The notes under the pieces: generated by a model | What the model saw: only the letters and a program-made list of their open reading frames with translations | What the model was told of the DNA's origin: nothing | Databases searched by the model: none | In this document: positions 55,245 through 64,000 of the stretch, in pieces | Layout of the letters: every line of letters begins with the position of its first letter | Numbering within the stretch: position 1 is the first letter of the stretch | Position numbers and translations under genes: made by a program | Source of the DNA: Archegozetes longisetosus | Lineage: Eukaryota; Arthropoda; Arachnida; Sarcoptiformes; Trhypochthoniidae | Assembly (NCBI GenBank): GCA_018873245.2 | Contig: JAEMBT020000141.1 | Coordinates: 1-64,000, forward strand | Direction of reading: 5' to 3' | DNA: 64,000 nt

Positions 55245-55657
55245 TTCCACTATTGAGTTCAACGAATATATATTAAGTTTTTCTTTATCTTTTTTCTTAT
55301 ATTAAGCTTTTAGCTAATGATCGATTTGAGATACATTGTAGATTGATGATTAGATTAGCAAACTAAATAGTTACTCCTAATTATATATTCTTTGATAATT
55401 GATTCATAATTCCTATACCTGTATGCTATATCAAGAAATGTGAGAATAAACAAATTTTTCTTTCATCTCATAGTTTGAATATTAAATTAGTTATCAATTT
55501 TGGTTGAATATCTATTATGTAATCTTATATAAACATAAGAGCATAAAATGGCATTTTATATTTTTATATAACTTTTTATTCGTCGATATATAATAATGAT
55601 ATTTCATATATTAATTATACATTAACTATAAATAATATATTATAAAAAATTAATGGT
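55245..55657. other. non-coding arm sequence
   Basis: Counterpart of 4593-5019 inverted. AT-rich; no gene. Confidence 0.5.
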
Positions 55658-55880
55658 TAATTTTGCGCCATTAGAGGCAATACACATTTCTATTCTCTTT
55701 GGCATACTTTTTACGAGAGAAGTCAGGAGGTCGTGGCTTAGTTCAGACCAAACTCCGTTAATTTCTTCCTTCCACATAGAAATATTCTTTGGTTCCAATT
55801 TGTCAAGTATCTTTTTCATAATCCCCCATACATCTTATATGGGCTTTAGATCAGGAGAATTAGGTGTCCGCTCAGCCTGA
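55658..55880 (-). pseudogene. Tc1/mariner transposase C-terminal scrap
   Basis: Inverted copy of the 48701-48921 scrap. Confidence 0.75.
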
Positions 55881-56812
55881 CCACATGTCCCGGAATGACC
55901 TTAACAGTCCAGGAATCGTGAACTGTGTCCAGGTGGAAGGAATGGACCATTCCTTGACATACAAGTGTCCAGGAATGACAAATGTTTGACAAAATGTTTA
56001 AAAATTAGATTTTTCCAAATTGTATTAAAAGAATGCAAATGTTCTTATCATTACTCTATATCAATACTAAAACAAAACTCTAAAATAGGCATAAAATATA
56101 ACTGAATCTTGAAGTAGTCATACATTTACTCATAATTATTTGTTGCTAATGTTCCCACTAATAGTATATAATGTTACTATATTTCCTGAACAAATAATTT
56201 ACATTTCACTAAAGATTTAATATTTGTCTTCAATAAATACTGAAAATATTTATCATTATATCAATTAATTGCCAACAAACTAATATCACGTCAAACAAAC
56301 GAACTATTAGTCAATCGCCAAAAATCAAAGAAGAGATTGACTTATTTTCAGGACATATGGCTTTCGAAAGATGAATATAAAGATTGGCTGAGAAAAGTTG
56401 ATGACTTCAAAGCTAATTGTATATTATGTAAAACTCAATTCACAATTAAATACGAAGGCATTTCAGCTGTCAATACACACAGAAAATCGAAATCACGCGA
56501 ATCAAATGTGAATTCGGCCAAAATGTCTTCAGCGTTAGGTAATTTCATCGCTAAATGTGATTCAAGTGAAACCAAATCTATAGTTGTCTCAAAGGTGTGT
56601 CTGGCATATCATTCAGTAAATCATCACTTGAGTTACGGATCAGCTAACTGTGGTAACAAATTAATTCAGAATTTATTTACTGATTCCAAGATTGCCAAAG
56701 GATTACGTTGTGGTCGAACCAAAATGGAAGCTATAGAGAAGAATGTCCTGTCTCCAGCTTCTATCGAATCTCATTTGAATAAAATTAGAGGTAAAGCATT
56801 TTCAATAGCAAG

Positions 56813-56821
56813 CGATTCTCC
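56813..56821. other. Merlin target-site duplication CGATTCTCC (left)
   Basis: Nine bases repeated at 60648-60656. The uninterrupted site is present once in the hAT copy at about 3430. Merlin elements are known for 8-9 bp duplications. Confidence 0.95.
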
Positions 56822-57600
56822 GGTTGGCTTTTACTTTTGTGTGAAGCTGGGGAAACCATTACATATATATATATTTATTATCAGCATGACTTGACAAGCA
56901 AAAAAAGTCTCAAGCCACACCCACCTCCGCCCACTTCTAAGCTCCGCCCACCAAAAAAATTTTTAGCCACCCCCACCAAATTTATCTTAAATTTTTATCT
57001 AAATGTACTGTTTAAAAGTATGCAAGCGGATCCTCAAAATTCCTTCTGTGGGCGTAGTTATAAACGTTCAAAGTTCGATTTTTCAAAATTTTGACTGGCT
57101 TTTACTTTCCGTAAAGCTGGTGTAGCAATTACATTTATATATATTTGTTATCAGCATTACATGACAAATAAAATTATCAAGCCACGCCCACCTCCGACCA
57201 TTTTTAAGCTCCGCCCACCAAAAAAAAATTTTAAGCCACACCCACCAAACTTTTCTTAAATTTCTATCTAAACATACTGTTTAAGAATATGCAATCGGAT
57301 TCTCAAAATTCCTTCTGTGGGCGAAGTTATGAATTTTCAAAATTTCGATATTCCAATAGTAACTAGGACATCATTTATGTCCAGTTTTTCATGTTTACTT
57401 ACTTACTATCTATTCGTTTTTGGAAAAATACAGAACTATAAGTTATTAGGTATTCAAGGAAAACAAATTCTTACCAAAATTTACCAAAAAAGATAAACAT
57501 AATAATATATGTTTTGATTATTGGATAAGCATATTTTGATTTTGTAATTGATATTACATTATTTATGATCATATTATTATTGAAAATTATATTTAAAAAA

Positions 57601-58193
57601 TTTTCTTTAATTCAAATAGATTTAATTAAAAATGAGGTATTTTGTCACCTATAAGTATGTTTACTTGAAATTGTTGGTTAAAAATAAGCACGTTTATAGG
57701 CTAATGTTTGTCACGTGAACATCTAATAATCTGGAGATCTCCCTCTTTCCTTAAAAAGAATTAATGATACTGTAGTCAACAAGTACTTTGATTTCCTTTT
57801 AATAATTTGTTTTTCAAATTCAGTTGTTAGTGAAAAATTTGCCTTTTATGAATTTTACCGGATTCGTTCTAAATGTAAGTTTTAACATTTTTAATTTGTT
57901 ATTTTATCTCATTAATCACAAATATTTTTGAAATTTCGAAAATTTTATCAATGTCTAGTGCATATTTAAATTTGTCTATACAAATAAATTATAATTATTT
58001 AAATTATTTAATATATTGAATCGCATTTATTTAAGTTTTTAAATTAATGAGTTTGTGAAATGAAAGACAAAAATTAGGTTAATTTTATCAAATTTATTTT
58101 ATAATTATTAGATTTCGTAGTAAGGATTTTATAAAAATTTTTACTAATTACAAGATAATGCAAGATTTGAAGATACAAAAAAACTTGGCGAGC
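57601..58193. other. Merlin interior, 3' of the transposase
   Basis: AT-rich non-coding sequence between the left arm and the transposase stop. No gene recognised. Confidence 0.5.
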
Positions 58194-59527
58194 TTAATCA
58201 GGAAGAGCTGCAAAATAATCTTTATCAGAATCGACTTCTGTGTCAGAATTGACATCTGTGTCAGAATTAACTTCTGTATCAGAACCTGAATCGACGCTGG
58301 AAATTGAAGTAGGGATGATTGGAGCTAAAGGTTGGTGGAAGCAAGGTGAAAAGTTGAAAGGGTATAAAACGCGGATATCTTCAAGGAAACGTCTAAATCT
58401 ATCGCCATTTTGATTGATGTTCTTCATACTAGAAAAAGGATTGAGAGTAAAAATTTCGGTCAAAATTAAACGTCAATGTGATAACTACATATTCCTAAAA
58501 TACATGTATCGCTCGATATATGTATCTGCCATTCGATGAACGTAACCATTAATATCTCGATTTTCTTGTGTCGACCTTATGGTGGCTTTCAAATCTCTCC
58601 ATAGACGCTCAATGGAATTCGTATTGACTTCCAGTACGCCAGGAGTATTGTTGAGTGACTCTAGAGTGATGTCGTCTGCAGTGTATCCAACTTGGTGATT
58701 GCAAATGAAATGCCCTGCAATACCTGTTACACCATCGTAATGACCGAGTCTATCCATCATTCCAGTGTATCCGCGCCAACCATCGGTGTAAATGATGGAC
58801 CCAGGCTCAACTCTTTCACGAATGATATTATCTAAGGTATTTTGGCTTCTATCATCAACTCTCACCACAAAGACTTCTTTTGTTTCCCTACAAATACCGC
58901 CGACAACCCACACATCTCCAAGGCCACGACCACGATGGTGTTTCGGGCGGTAAAGATGTGTTTCATCGATCTCAACCTGAGCCATTGGAAAGCCTATTTT
59001 GTTGGCATGGTTCACATTATTACGACAGATCTTTCTCATAAAAACCCACCAGCCAACTGCGGTTTTTGGTGTGCATCCGACGACATCACAAGCAAACTCA
59101 AGTGTCGGCATTCCTTTACAAACGAAGCAGAAGATTAAATCCATAATTTGAACCTGAAACACATAAAACGTGGCATGAAACAGAAACATTTAGTAATCTT
59201 GTAGAAAATAATTCAAATAAAAAATTTCATCTGATTCATACTGACCCATGTTAAATGAGCCCTCTCAAAACACGTTCCTTTGAGTGGATTGCATGAATGG
59301 CGGCATATTTCACTCACGCACCTCAATCTCCAACCAATTTTCATTCTAGCATCATTCGTTGGCATCATTGGAGATGAACACTTTGTACATCGGGCATGAG
59401 TAGCAGCATAATCTCTGGTTGGAATGAGTTTAAACCTCTCTAAGAATTCAATTACAGATTCTTCATCTGAGAAGTTATTTAGCTTAAGTCTTAAGTCATC
59501 AAATTCTGGAAATTGATTTTCTGCCAT
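58194..59527 (-). CDS. Merlin DDE transposase (three exons)
   Basis: Exons 59527-59246, 59153-58489 and 58428-58194 join in frame (donors GTCAGT and GTAGTT, acceptors TTTCAG and TTCTAG). The N-terminal zinc ribbon has CTKCSSPM and a later C...HSC. Catalytic residues appear in QVEIDETHLY, IIYTDGWRGY and NSIERLWRDLK, the DDE triad of the IS1016/ISXO2 family. The last exon adds an acidic Ser/Asp/Glu repeat tail (DTEVNSDTDVNSD). No break was found, so the gene could still work and mobilise the short copies. Confidence 0.9.
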
Positions 59528-59899
59528 TTGGTTAAATATTAATAAAATTACTCTGAAAGAGGAAGTACACAGTGGAAAAATTTGTCAAAAATTTGGGACA
59601 ATATTAGATGTCGTTTAAATTTTCATTCCAATTTTTAACACTAAACATTGTACTCCCGCATTGTTGTAAACGGGATAGTGCTCGGACCCAAAGGTAATCA
59701 TTACTCGAAAGTAACCACTTCTGGTCTCTCCAGCTAGACTTGTACCACGATCCAACAATGGAGAGTCCATCCGCCTATGAGCACGTTTAGTGTATTTCGT
59801 GTGAATGAATGTGTGAAATATAAAAATAAAATTACAAAATTTATAAAATAAAAAATTGTGGTATTAAGTATATAAATTGAAAATCTCAAATTTGATTAA
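59528..59899. other. Merlin interior, 5' flank of the transposase
   Basis: Presumed promoter region. A TGTACTCCCGCATTG...GGAGAGTCC patch at 59650-59780 is more GC-rich than its surroundings. No further gene. Confidence 0.45.
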
Positions 59900-60647
59900 A
59901 TTTACTTCTAGAAATCTTAATAAATAGAATAAAAATTTTAAAAAATGATTAGACTAACACTTAGAGTGAATTAGTGCGAGTAAAATTCACAAATAACAAA
60001 ATTTTCACAGAAAACTGAATTTAAGACACTTATTTAAAAAAATCAAAACACGTGTTGATGTATAGTAAGTAAGTAAACATGAAAAACTAGGCATAAATGA
60101 TGTCCTAGTTACTATTGGAATATCGAAATTTTGAAAATTCATAACTTCGCCCACAGAAGGAATTTTGAGAATCCGATTGCATATTCTTAAACAGTATGTT
60201 TAGATAGAAATTTAAGAAAAGTTTGGTGGGTGTGGCTTAAAATTTTTTTGGTGGGCGGAGCTTAAAAAATGGTCGGAGGTGGGCGTGGCTTGATAATTTT
60301 ATTTGTCATGTAATGCTGATAACAAATATATATAAATGTAATTGCTACACCAGCTTTACGGAAAGTAAAAGCCAGTCAAAATTTTGAAAAATCGAACTTT
60401 GAACGTTTATAACTACGCCCACAGAAGGAATTTTGAGGATCCGCTTGCATACTTTTAAACAGTACATTTAGATAAAAATTTAAGATAAATTTGGTGGGGG
60501 TGGCTAAAAATTTTTTTGGTGGGCGGAGCTTAGAAGTGGGCGGAGGTGGGTGTGGCTTGAGACTTTTTTGCTTGTCAAGTCATGCTGATAATAAATATAT
60601 ATATATGTAATGGTTTCCCCAGCTTCACACAAAAGTAAAAGCCAACC

Positions 60648-60656
60648 CGATTCTCC
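60648..60656. other. Merlin target-site duplication CGATTCTCC (right)
   Basis: Partner of 56813-56821. Confidence 0.95.
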
Positions 60657-61296
60657 TAATAAGATAAACATTAAACTGTTTCCAATCGGTATTCAGTGTT
60701 TTGATAAAACTAATGGGATATGCAATTTCGTACTTGATTTGTACGAAGACTCAAATGAAAAATCTGATGCTGTTTATAATCAATTAAAGAAATCTTTAGC
60801 CAATAATGAGTTGAATCAAAATCAAGTAATTGCTTACAGTGCTGACAATGCAAATGTAAATTATGGTAATTATCATTCAGTCTATGAAAACTTCAAGTCA
60901 GAAAGTAATTTTATAGTGAAAGCGAATTGTAATTGTCATTTAATTCATAATACGGCCAAATATTCCTTAATCAAACTGGACTTATATGTGAAAAATCTAA
61001 TCATCAAAATACTTGCACATTTTTCAAATTCTGCAAAGCGTATCGAATCTCTCAAAGCTTGCTACGAGTTCAGTGGAACAGAGTTCTAGAAAATACTAAA
61101 ACATGTCCCTACTTGTTGGCTTTCACTTTTTCCAGCAATAAAGCGTTTGTTGAAAAATTCTAAAGAATTAAAAACTATTTGATGGGAATCAGTACGGATA
61201 ATTGTCATAAAGTTATAGTTGAATTTATTTGGGACATAAAAATTAATGGATTGAATAGTTCTGATCATTTCTTTCATTGTTATAGCAGGATATTGT

Positions 61297-61545
61297 TCAA
61301 GAAATAATGAATATCATACATACTTTTCCTTTATTTCTTTCTTTAATGAAATAAACGCAATAATATCCACATTTTATACCATCATTTGCTTGTAATTGAT
61401 TTGAATTATAAAGAATACCTTTGCCTGAAACTTTTAAATATTTTAATATCTCTTGAGCTGGTGGTAGTCCAAATGAGTCAAAAAACTCAATATTTTCGCT
61501 TTTAGGGTCATTGCAATAGCAAATCCAGTGCTTGCAATCGCCATT
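61297..61545 (-). pseudogene. adenain-like protease fragment (virus-like remnant D, copy 2)
   Basis: Unbroken frame of about 82 codons: KHWICYCND, then EFFDSFGLPPAQE, a QLQANDGIK stretch and CGYYCVYF, then a basic end. His, Asp and Cys of the adenain-type triad are all present. The sequence differs greatly from the Polinton A enzyme, so it belongs to another lineage. It has no N-terminus, and the 61690 palindromic repeat lies upstream. The outer limit of palindrome X (61375) falls inside it. Confidence 0.7.
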
Positions 61546-61689
61546 AATTTTATTAGTGTTTACAACATCACATTCTTTTTTAAATATACGTTTTAGTACT
61601 ATATCTTTAGTAAATATTGGGTTAAACTAGACTATGTGGCCAGGGATTTTCAACATGAGCTTTATATATTAATAAACTACAAGTCAAGC

Positions 61690-62757
61690 TGATATCAAAT
61701 ATATAAATTTTATTCACCGCAAATGACCAGAACACCGGTAAAAAAATCTCGAAAAATCTAGTATATAGAAAATTACCGTAAAAGAAATTTATGTAATCAC
61801 GTTTCAACTCAATGCCATTGAAATTAACAGAATTTCACTGTTCTGATAATATATTTTGATGGAACCTCAAAATATAAAAAATATTGAAAAATGAGAGAAC
61901 CAAGATTTTACGGGACCTTGGTCTAAAAAGTACCTCGTAAACATATATATTTTGAATAAGGACTTAACAATGACGAAAAATTATGAAATAACGTAGCGTT
62001 AATGATGGAAAGTGCAAAACTAGATCTGTATAGTTGCACGATCACAAGATCCGGGAACCGTTTTCTTGCGGTAATGGCGGAATATAGCTTATAAATATAA
62101 TCTAAGTTAAAGATCTTGGCTAATAAATGTACCGTCAGGCATAAATGTGTCATCGGAAGCGCAATAAGGGATGCACTGAGCATCGCTCAGACGATGTTCG
62201 GTTGGTTCAATAAGTCAAGCGGTTCGGCTTAGCATGTTAAAAGCTGATTGGGAATTCTCCTTGTAGGGTTAAAGTGACCCAGCTAAAATAAGCCAGCAAA
62301 AATAACGTCTCAATAATAACTATTATAGTGTTTTTAAAAATCTATTAATGATTTATTACTTATAATATCAGTATTAATCTATATTAAAGAGGAATTTCAC
62401 ATATGGCTACGTTTTTTCATAATTTTTCATCCTTGTCAAGACCTTATTCAAAATATATATGTTTAACGAGGTAATTTTTTAGACCAAGGTCCCGTAAGAT
62501 CTTGGTTCTCTCATTTTTTCAATATTTTTTTATTATTTGAGGTTTCATCAAAATATATTATTAGAACAGTGAAATTCTGTTGATTTCAATGGGTTTGAGT
62601 TGAAACGTGATTACATAAATTAATTTTACGGTAATTTTCTATATACTAGATTATTCGGAATTTTTTACCAATGTTTTGGTCATTTGCGGTGAATAAATGT
62701 TATTTATTTGAACTCATCTTGAGTTGTAGTTTCTTTATATAGAAAGCTTATATCGAA
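61690..62757. repeat. palindromic repeat, inverted copy of 1375-2460
   Basis: Same arms and centre as 1375-2460, reversed. The reversed match ends at about 62757/1330. Confidence 0.7.
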
Positions 62758-62789
62758 AATCTCTGGCCACGTAAAGTCTAGTCGATTTT

Positions 62790-62935
62790 TTGGGAATATT
62801 TTTACCAATGTTCTGGTCATTTGCGGTGAATAAATTTTATATATTTAAACTCAGCTTGAGTTGCAGTTTATTTATATATAAAGCTCATGTTGAAAATCTG
62901 TAGCCACGTAGTCTAGTTCAACCATTTTAGTTTTT
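62790..62935. repeat. partial third copy of the 1375-2460 repeat
   Basis: GGTCATTTGCGGTGAATAAATTTTATATATTT... to GTAGTCTAGTTCAACC, one arm tip only. Confidence 0.65.
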
Positions 62936-63618
62936 GCAATGTTTCTAATGAAAGAGAATTGACTGAAATTCAAAGAAACCATTGTTTAGATGTGGATAAA
63001 GAAACGTCTAAACGATATTTTAAATCTGCAACCTCAGAATCATATAGCTTCTTATTGATTGATAAAAAGTCAAAAGAATTGAAATTTAGAAAGAATTTTG
63101 ATCATATAATTAATGAGTAATTATAAGCAAACTTCTGGAATTATGTCTAGGCATAAAAAGAGTGTAAATGGATCCTGGAATAGGATCTAAACTAACAAAT
63201 GACAAAAGTTATGAAAGAAACTAAACGATTGACTAATGTTAAAGATCCTGAAGACCAAAAAGACGTCTCGACCAAGAAGACCAATTAACATAATAAAGCA
63301 TACTTTATTGAAAGAACAGATCAAATTTTAAGAAATGTTCTCGGAACTAATGAAGTTATTGATATGAATAATAAAACTATTAAAAATTTAACTTTGCCTA
63401 ACGATATTAATGATGCTATACAAAAAAATATTTGTATCAAAATGTTCTGTTGTTTGAAAGAAAATTAACTTTCAATACTAAAGAAGATAGAATTAAAATC
63501 CTATTGAAGATGAAAATGCTGTTAATAAAAAATATCTTAATCAGATAATTTTCCCTCAAGTTTCTGAACTAGTTTTACCACCTAATTCTATCGACTGGAT
63601 TAGATTTTTTGAGATGTA
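62936..63618 (+). pseudogene. fibre-like repeat protein, virus-like remnant D
   Basis: Open pieces in changing frames show three copies of a fibre-type repeat of the form Asn-x-(Ile/Val)...Pro...Asp-Ala/Val...Lys-Lys: RLTNVKDPEDQKDVSTKK (about 63224-63280), TIKNLTLPNDINDAIQKN (about 63376-63430) and NPIEDENAVNKKYLNQ (about 63500-63548). Such repeats occur in tail or fibre proteins of Polinton-like and other DNA viruses. A preceding piece (62945-63120) is not recognised. Heavily decayed, at least three breaks. Confidence 0.55.
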
Positions 63619-63654
63619 ATTGAATTTGTTTCACACTATTGATTCCAGAGTTTT

Positions 63655-64000
63655 GGTTGGCTTTTACTTTCTGTGAAGATGGTGTAGCCATTGCATTTAT
63701 ATGTGTTTGTTATCAGAATGACATGACAAACAAAAGTCTCAAACCACGTCAACCTCTGACCACTTTTAAGCTCCGCCCACCAAGAAATTTTTAAGCCACT
63801 TCCGCCAAGATCTTGAATTTCCACCTAAATATACTATATTAAAATATGCAAGCAGATTTTCAAAATTTCGATATTCCAATAGTATCGAGTACATCATTTG
63901 TCTAATTTTTTCATTTTGCTTATTTATTATATATCAACACGTGTTTTGATTTTTTTAAATAAGTGTTTTAAATTCAGTTTACTGTGAAAATTTTGTTTTT
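63655..64000 (+). mobile_element. Merlin-family copy, left arm, running out of the window
   Basis: Starts GGTTGGCTTTTACTTTCTGTG and continues with diverged arm modules (CTCCGCCCACC) and the inner end (ACACGTGTTTTGATTTTTT). A single module is present, so it is an old or shortened copy. Confidence 0.8.

Larger units (their letters stand above)
56822..60647 (-). mobile_element. complete autonomous-type Merlin (IS1016/ISXO2-like) element
   Basis: 3,826 bp, tips GGTTGGCTTTTACTTT inverted, 9-bp target duplication. The terminal inverted repeats are unusually long (about 750 bp, 56822-~57600 and ~59900-60647), each of two tandem ~270-bp modules. The unique interior carries a three-exon transposase. 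Short copies of the same family lie at 16315, 23476, 27525 and 63655. Confidence 0.95.
56352..61170 (+). pseudogene. hAT transposase pseudogene, X2 right arm, split by Merlin
   Basis: The exon starts at 56352. Codons run to 56821, where the Merlin element interrupts next to the first catalytic Asp, and resume at 60657. The TAG after FSGTEF is at 61087. The same frame continues with hAT sequence (WLSLFPAIKRLL) to about 61170, with Cys where the family usually has Arg before Trp. All copies are therefore dead on their own. Confidence 0.85.
31153..61375. repeat. large palindrome X, copy 2 (interrupted)
   Basis: Outer tips AAATGTGGATATTATTGCG (31150) and its inverse (61375). Two insertions split it: Polinton A with its duplication (31573-47460) and Merlin (56822-60647). 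Removing them leaves about 10.5 kb: left arm (31153-31572 plus 47461-~50827), centre (~50828-53752) and right arm (~53753-61375). Confidence 0.8.
43538..62757. repeat. right arm of the large inverted duplication
   Basis: Inverted partner of 1330-16313. The left limit lies inside the chromodomain end of the integrase and the right limit at the edge of the 61690-62757 palindromic repeat. It includes the Merlin insertion that the left arm lacks. Confidence 0.8.

Noticed and set aside
1..64000. CRISPR arrays, tRNA and rRNA genes
   Set aside because: No regularly spaced direct repeats with unique spacers, no cloverleaf-like A/B boxes with acceptor pairing, and no rRNA core words were seen by eye.

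Overview
The window is AT-rich animal (metazoan) DNA. It has short spliceosomal introns (about 50-90 bp, GT...AG), AATAAA signals, and almost only nested mobile elements, so it reads as a repeat island. The mixture of Polinton/Maverick, hAT, Merlin, Tc1 and Ty3/gypsy elements suggests an arthropod or a similar invertebrate, but the sequence does not fix the species. No bacterial-type operons, rRNA, tRNA or CRISPR arrays were seen.

The centrepiece is a full-length Polinton (adintovirus-like virus/transposon), 'Polinton A', at 31579-47454 (15,876 bp). It has AGTAGTAG... terminal inverted repeats and a perfect 6-bp target duplication, CCGTAT. In order it carries a spliced cargo gene, two small genes, a protein-primed-type DNA polymerase B (broken by several frameshifts), a BIR/RING inhibitor-of-apoptosis-like gene, the packaging ATPase, a small basic protein, an unrecognised protein, a chromodomain integrase, a small membrane protein, minor and major capsid candidates, a pVI/membranin-like protein and an adenain-like protease. 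'Polinton B' (12519-16313, minus strand) is a decayed copy of its capsid/protease end. 'Polinton C' (23993-~27460, minus strand) is a clearly diverged second family that keeps the integrase N-terminus, small proteins, ATPase and IAP. Scraps of a third virus-like lineage ('D') lie near both window ends: a protease with a CGYYC motif and three fibre-like repeats.

Polintons A and B sit in a hAT transposase pseudogene that is part of a large palindrome 'X'. Its arms of about 3.4-4.4 kb each hold a hAT pseudogene, a Tc1 scrap and an unrecognised spliced gene ('gene 1'). The centre of about 2.7-2.9 kb holds a second unrecognised gene ('gene 2'). X occurs twice (about 2720-12518 and 31153-61375). 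The outer sequence, including the Polinton end, is inverted between the copies (1330-16313 against 43538-62757), but the X centre keeps the same orientation, as if the arms had recombined and flipped it.

The spacer holds a solo half or MITE forms of a Merlin family, the 3' part of an env-like retroelement with a 492-bp LTR, an antisense intact-looking spliced chromodomain gene, Polinton C, and a 5'-half gypsy element (LTR, gag, start of protease). A complete Merlin element (56822-60647, 9-bp target duplication, three-exon DDE transposase) interrupts X copy 2.

Many frame breaks differ between duplicate copies only by the length of a homopolymer run. Some 'pseudogenes' here may therefore be read-error artefacts of a long-read assembly, and each break needs checking before decay is concluded.
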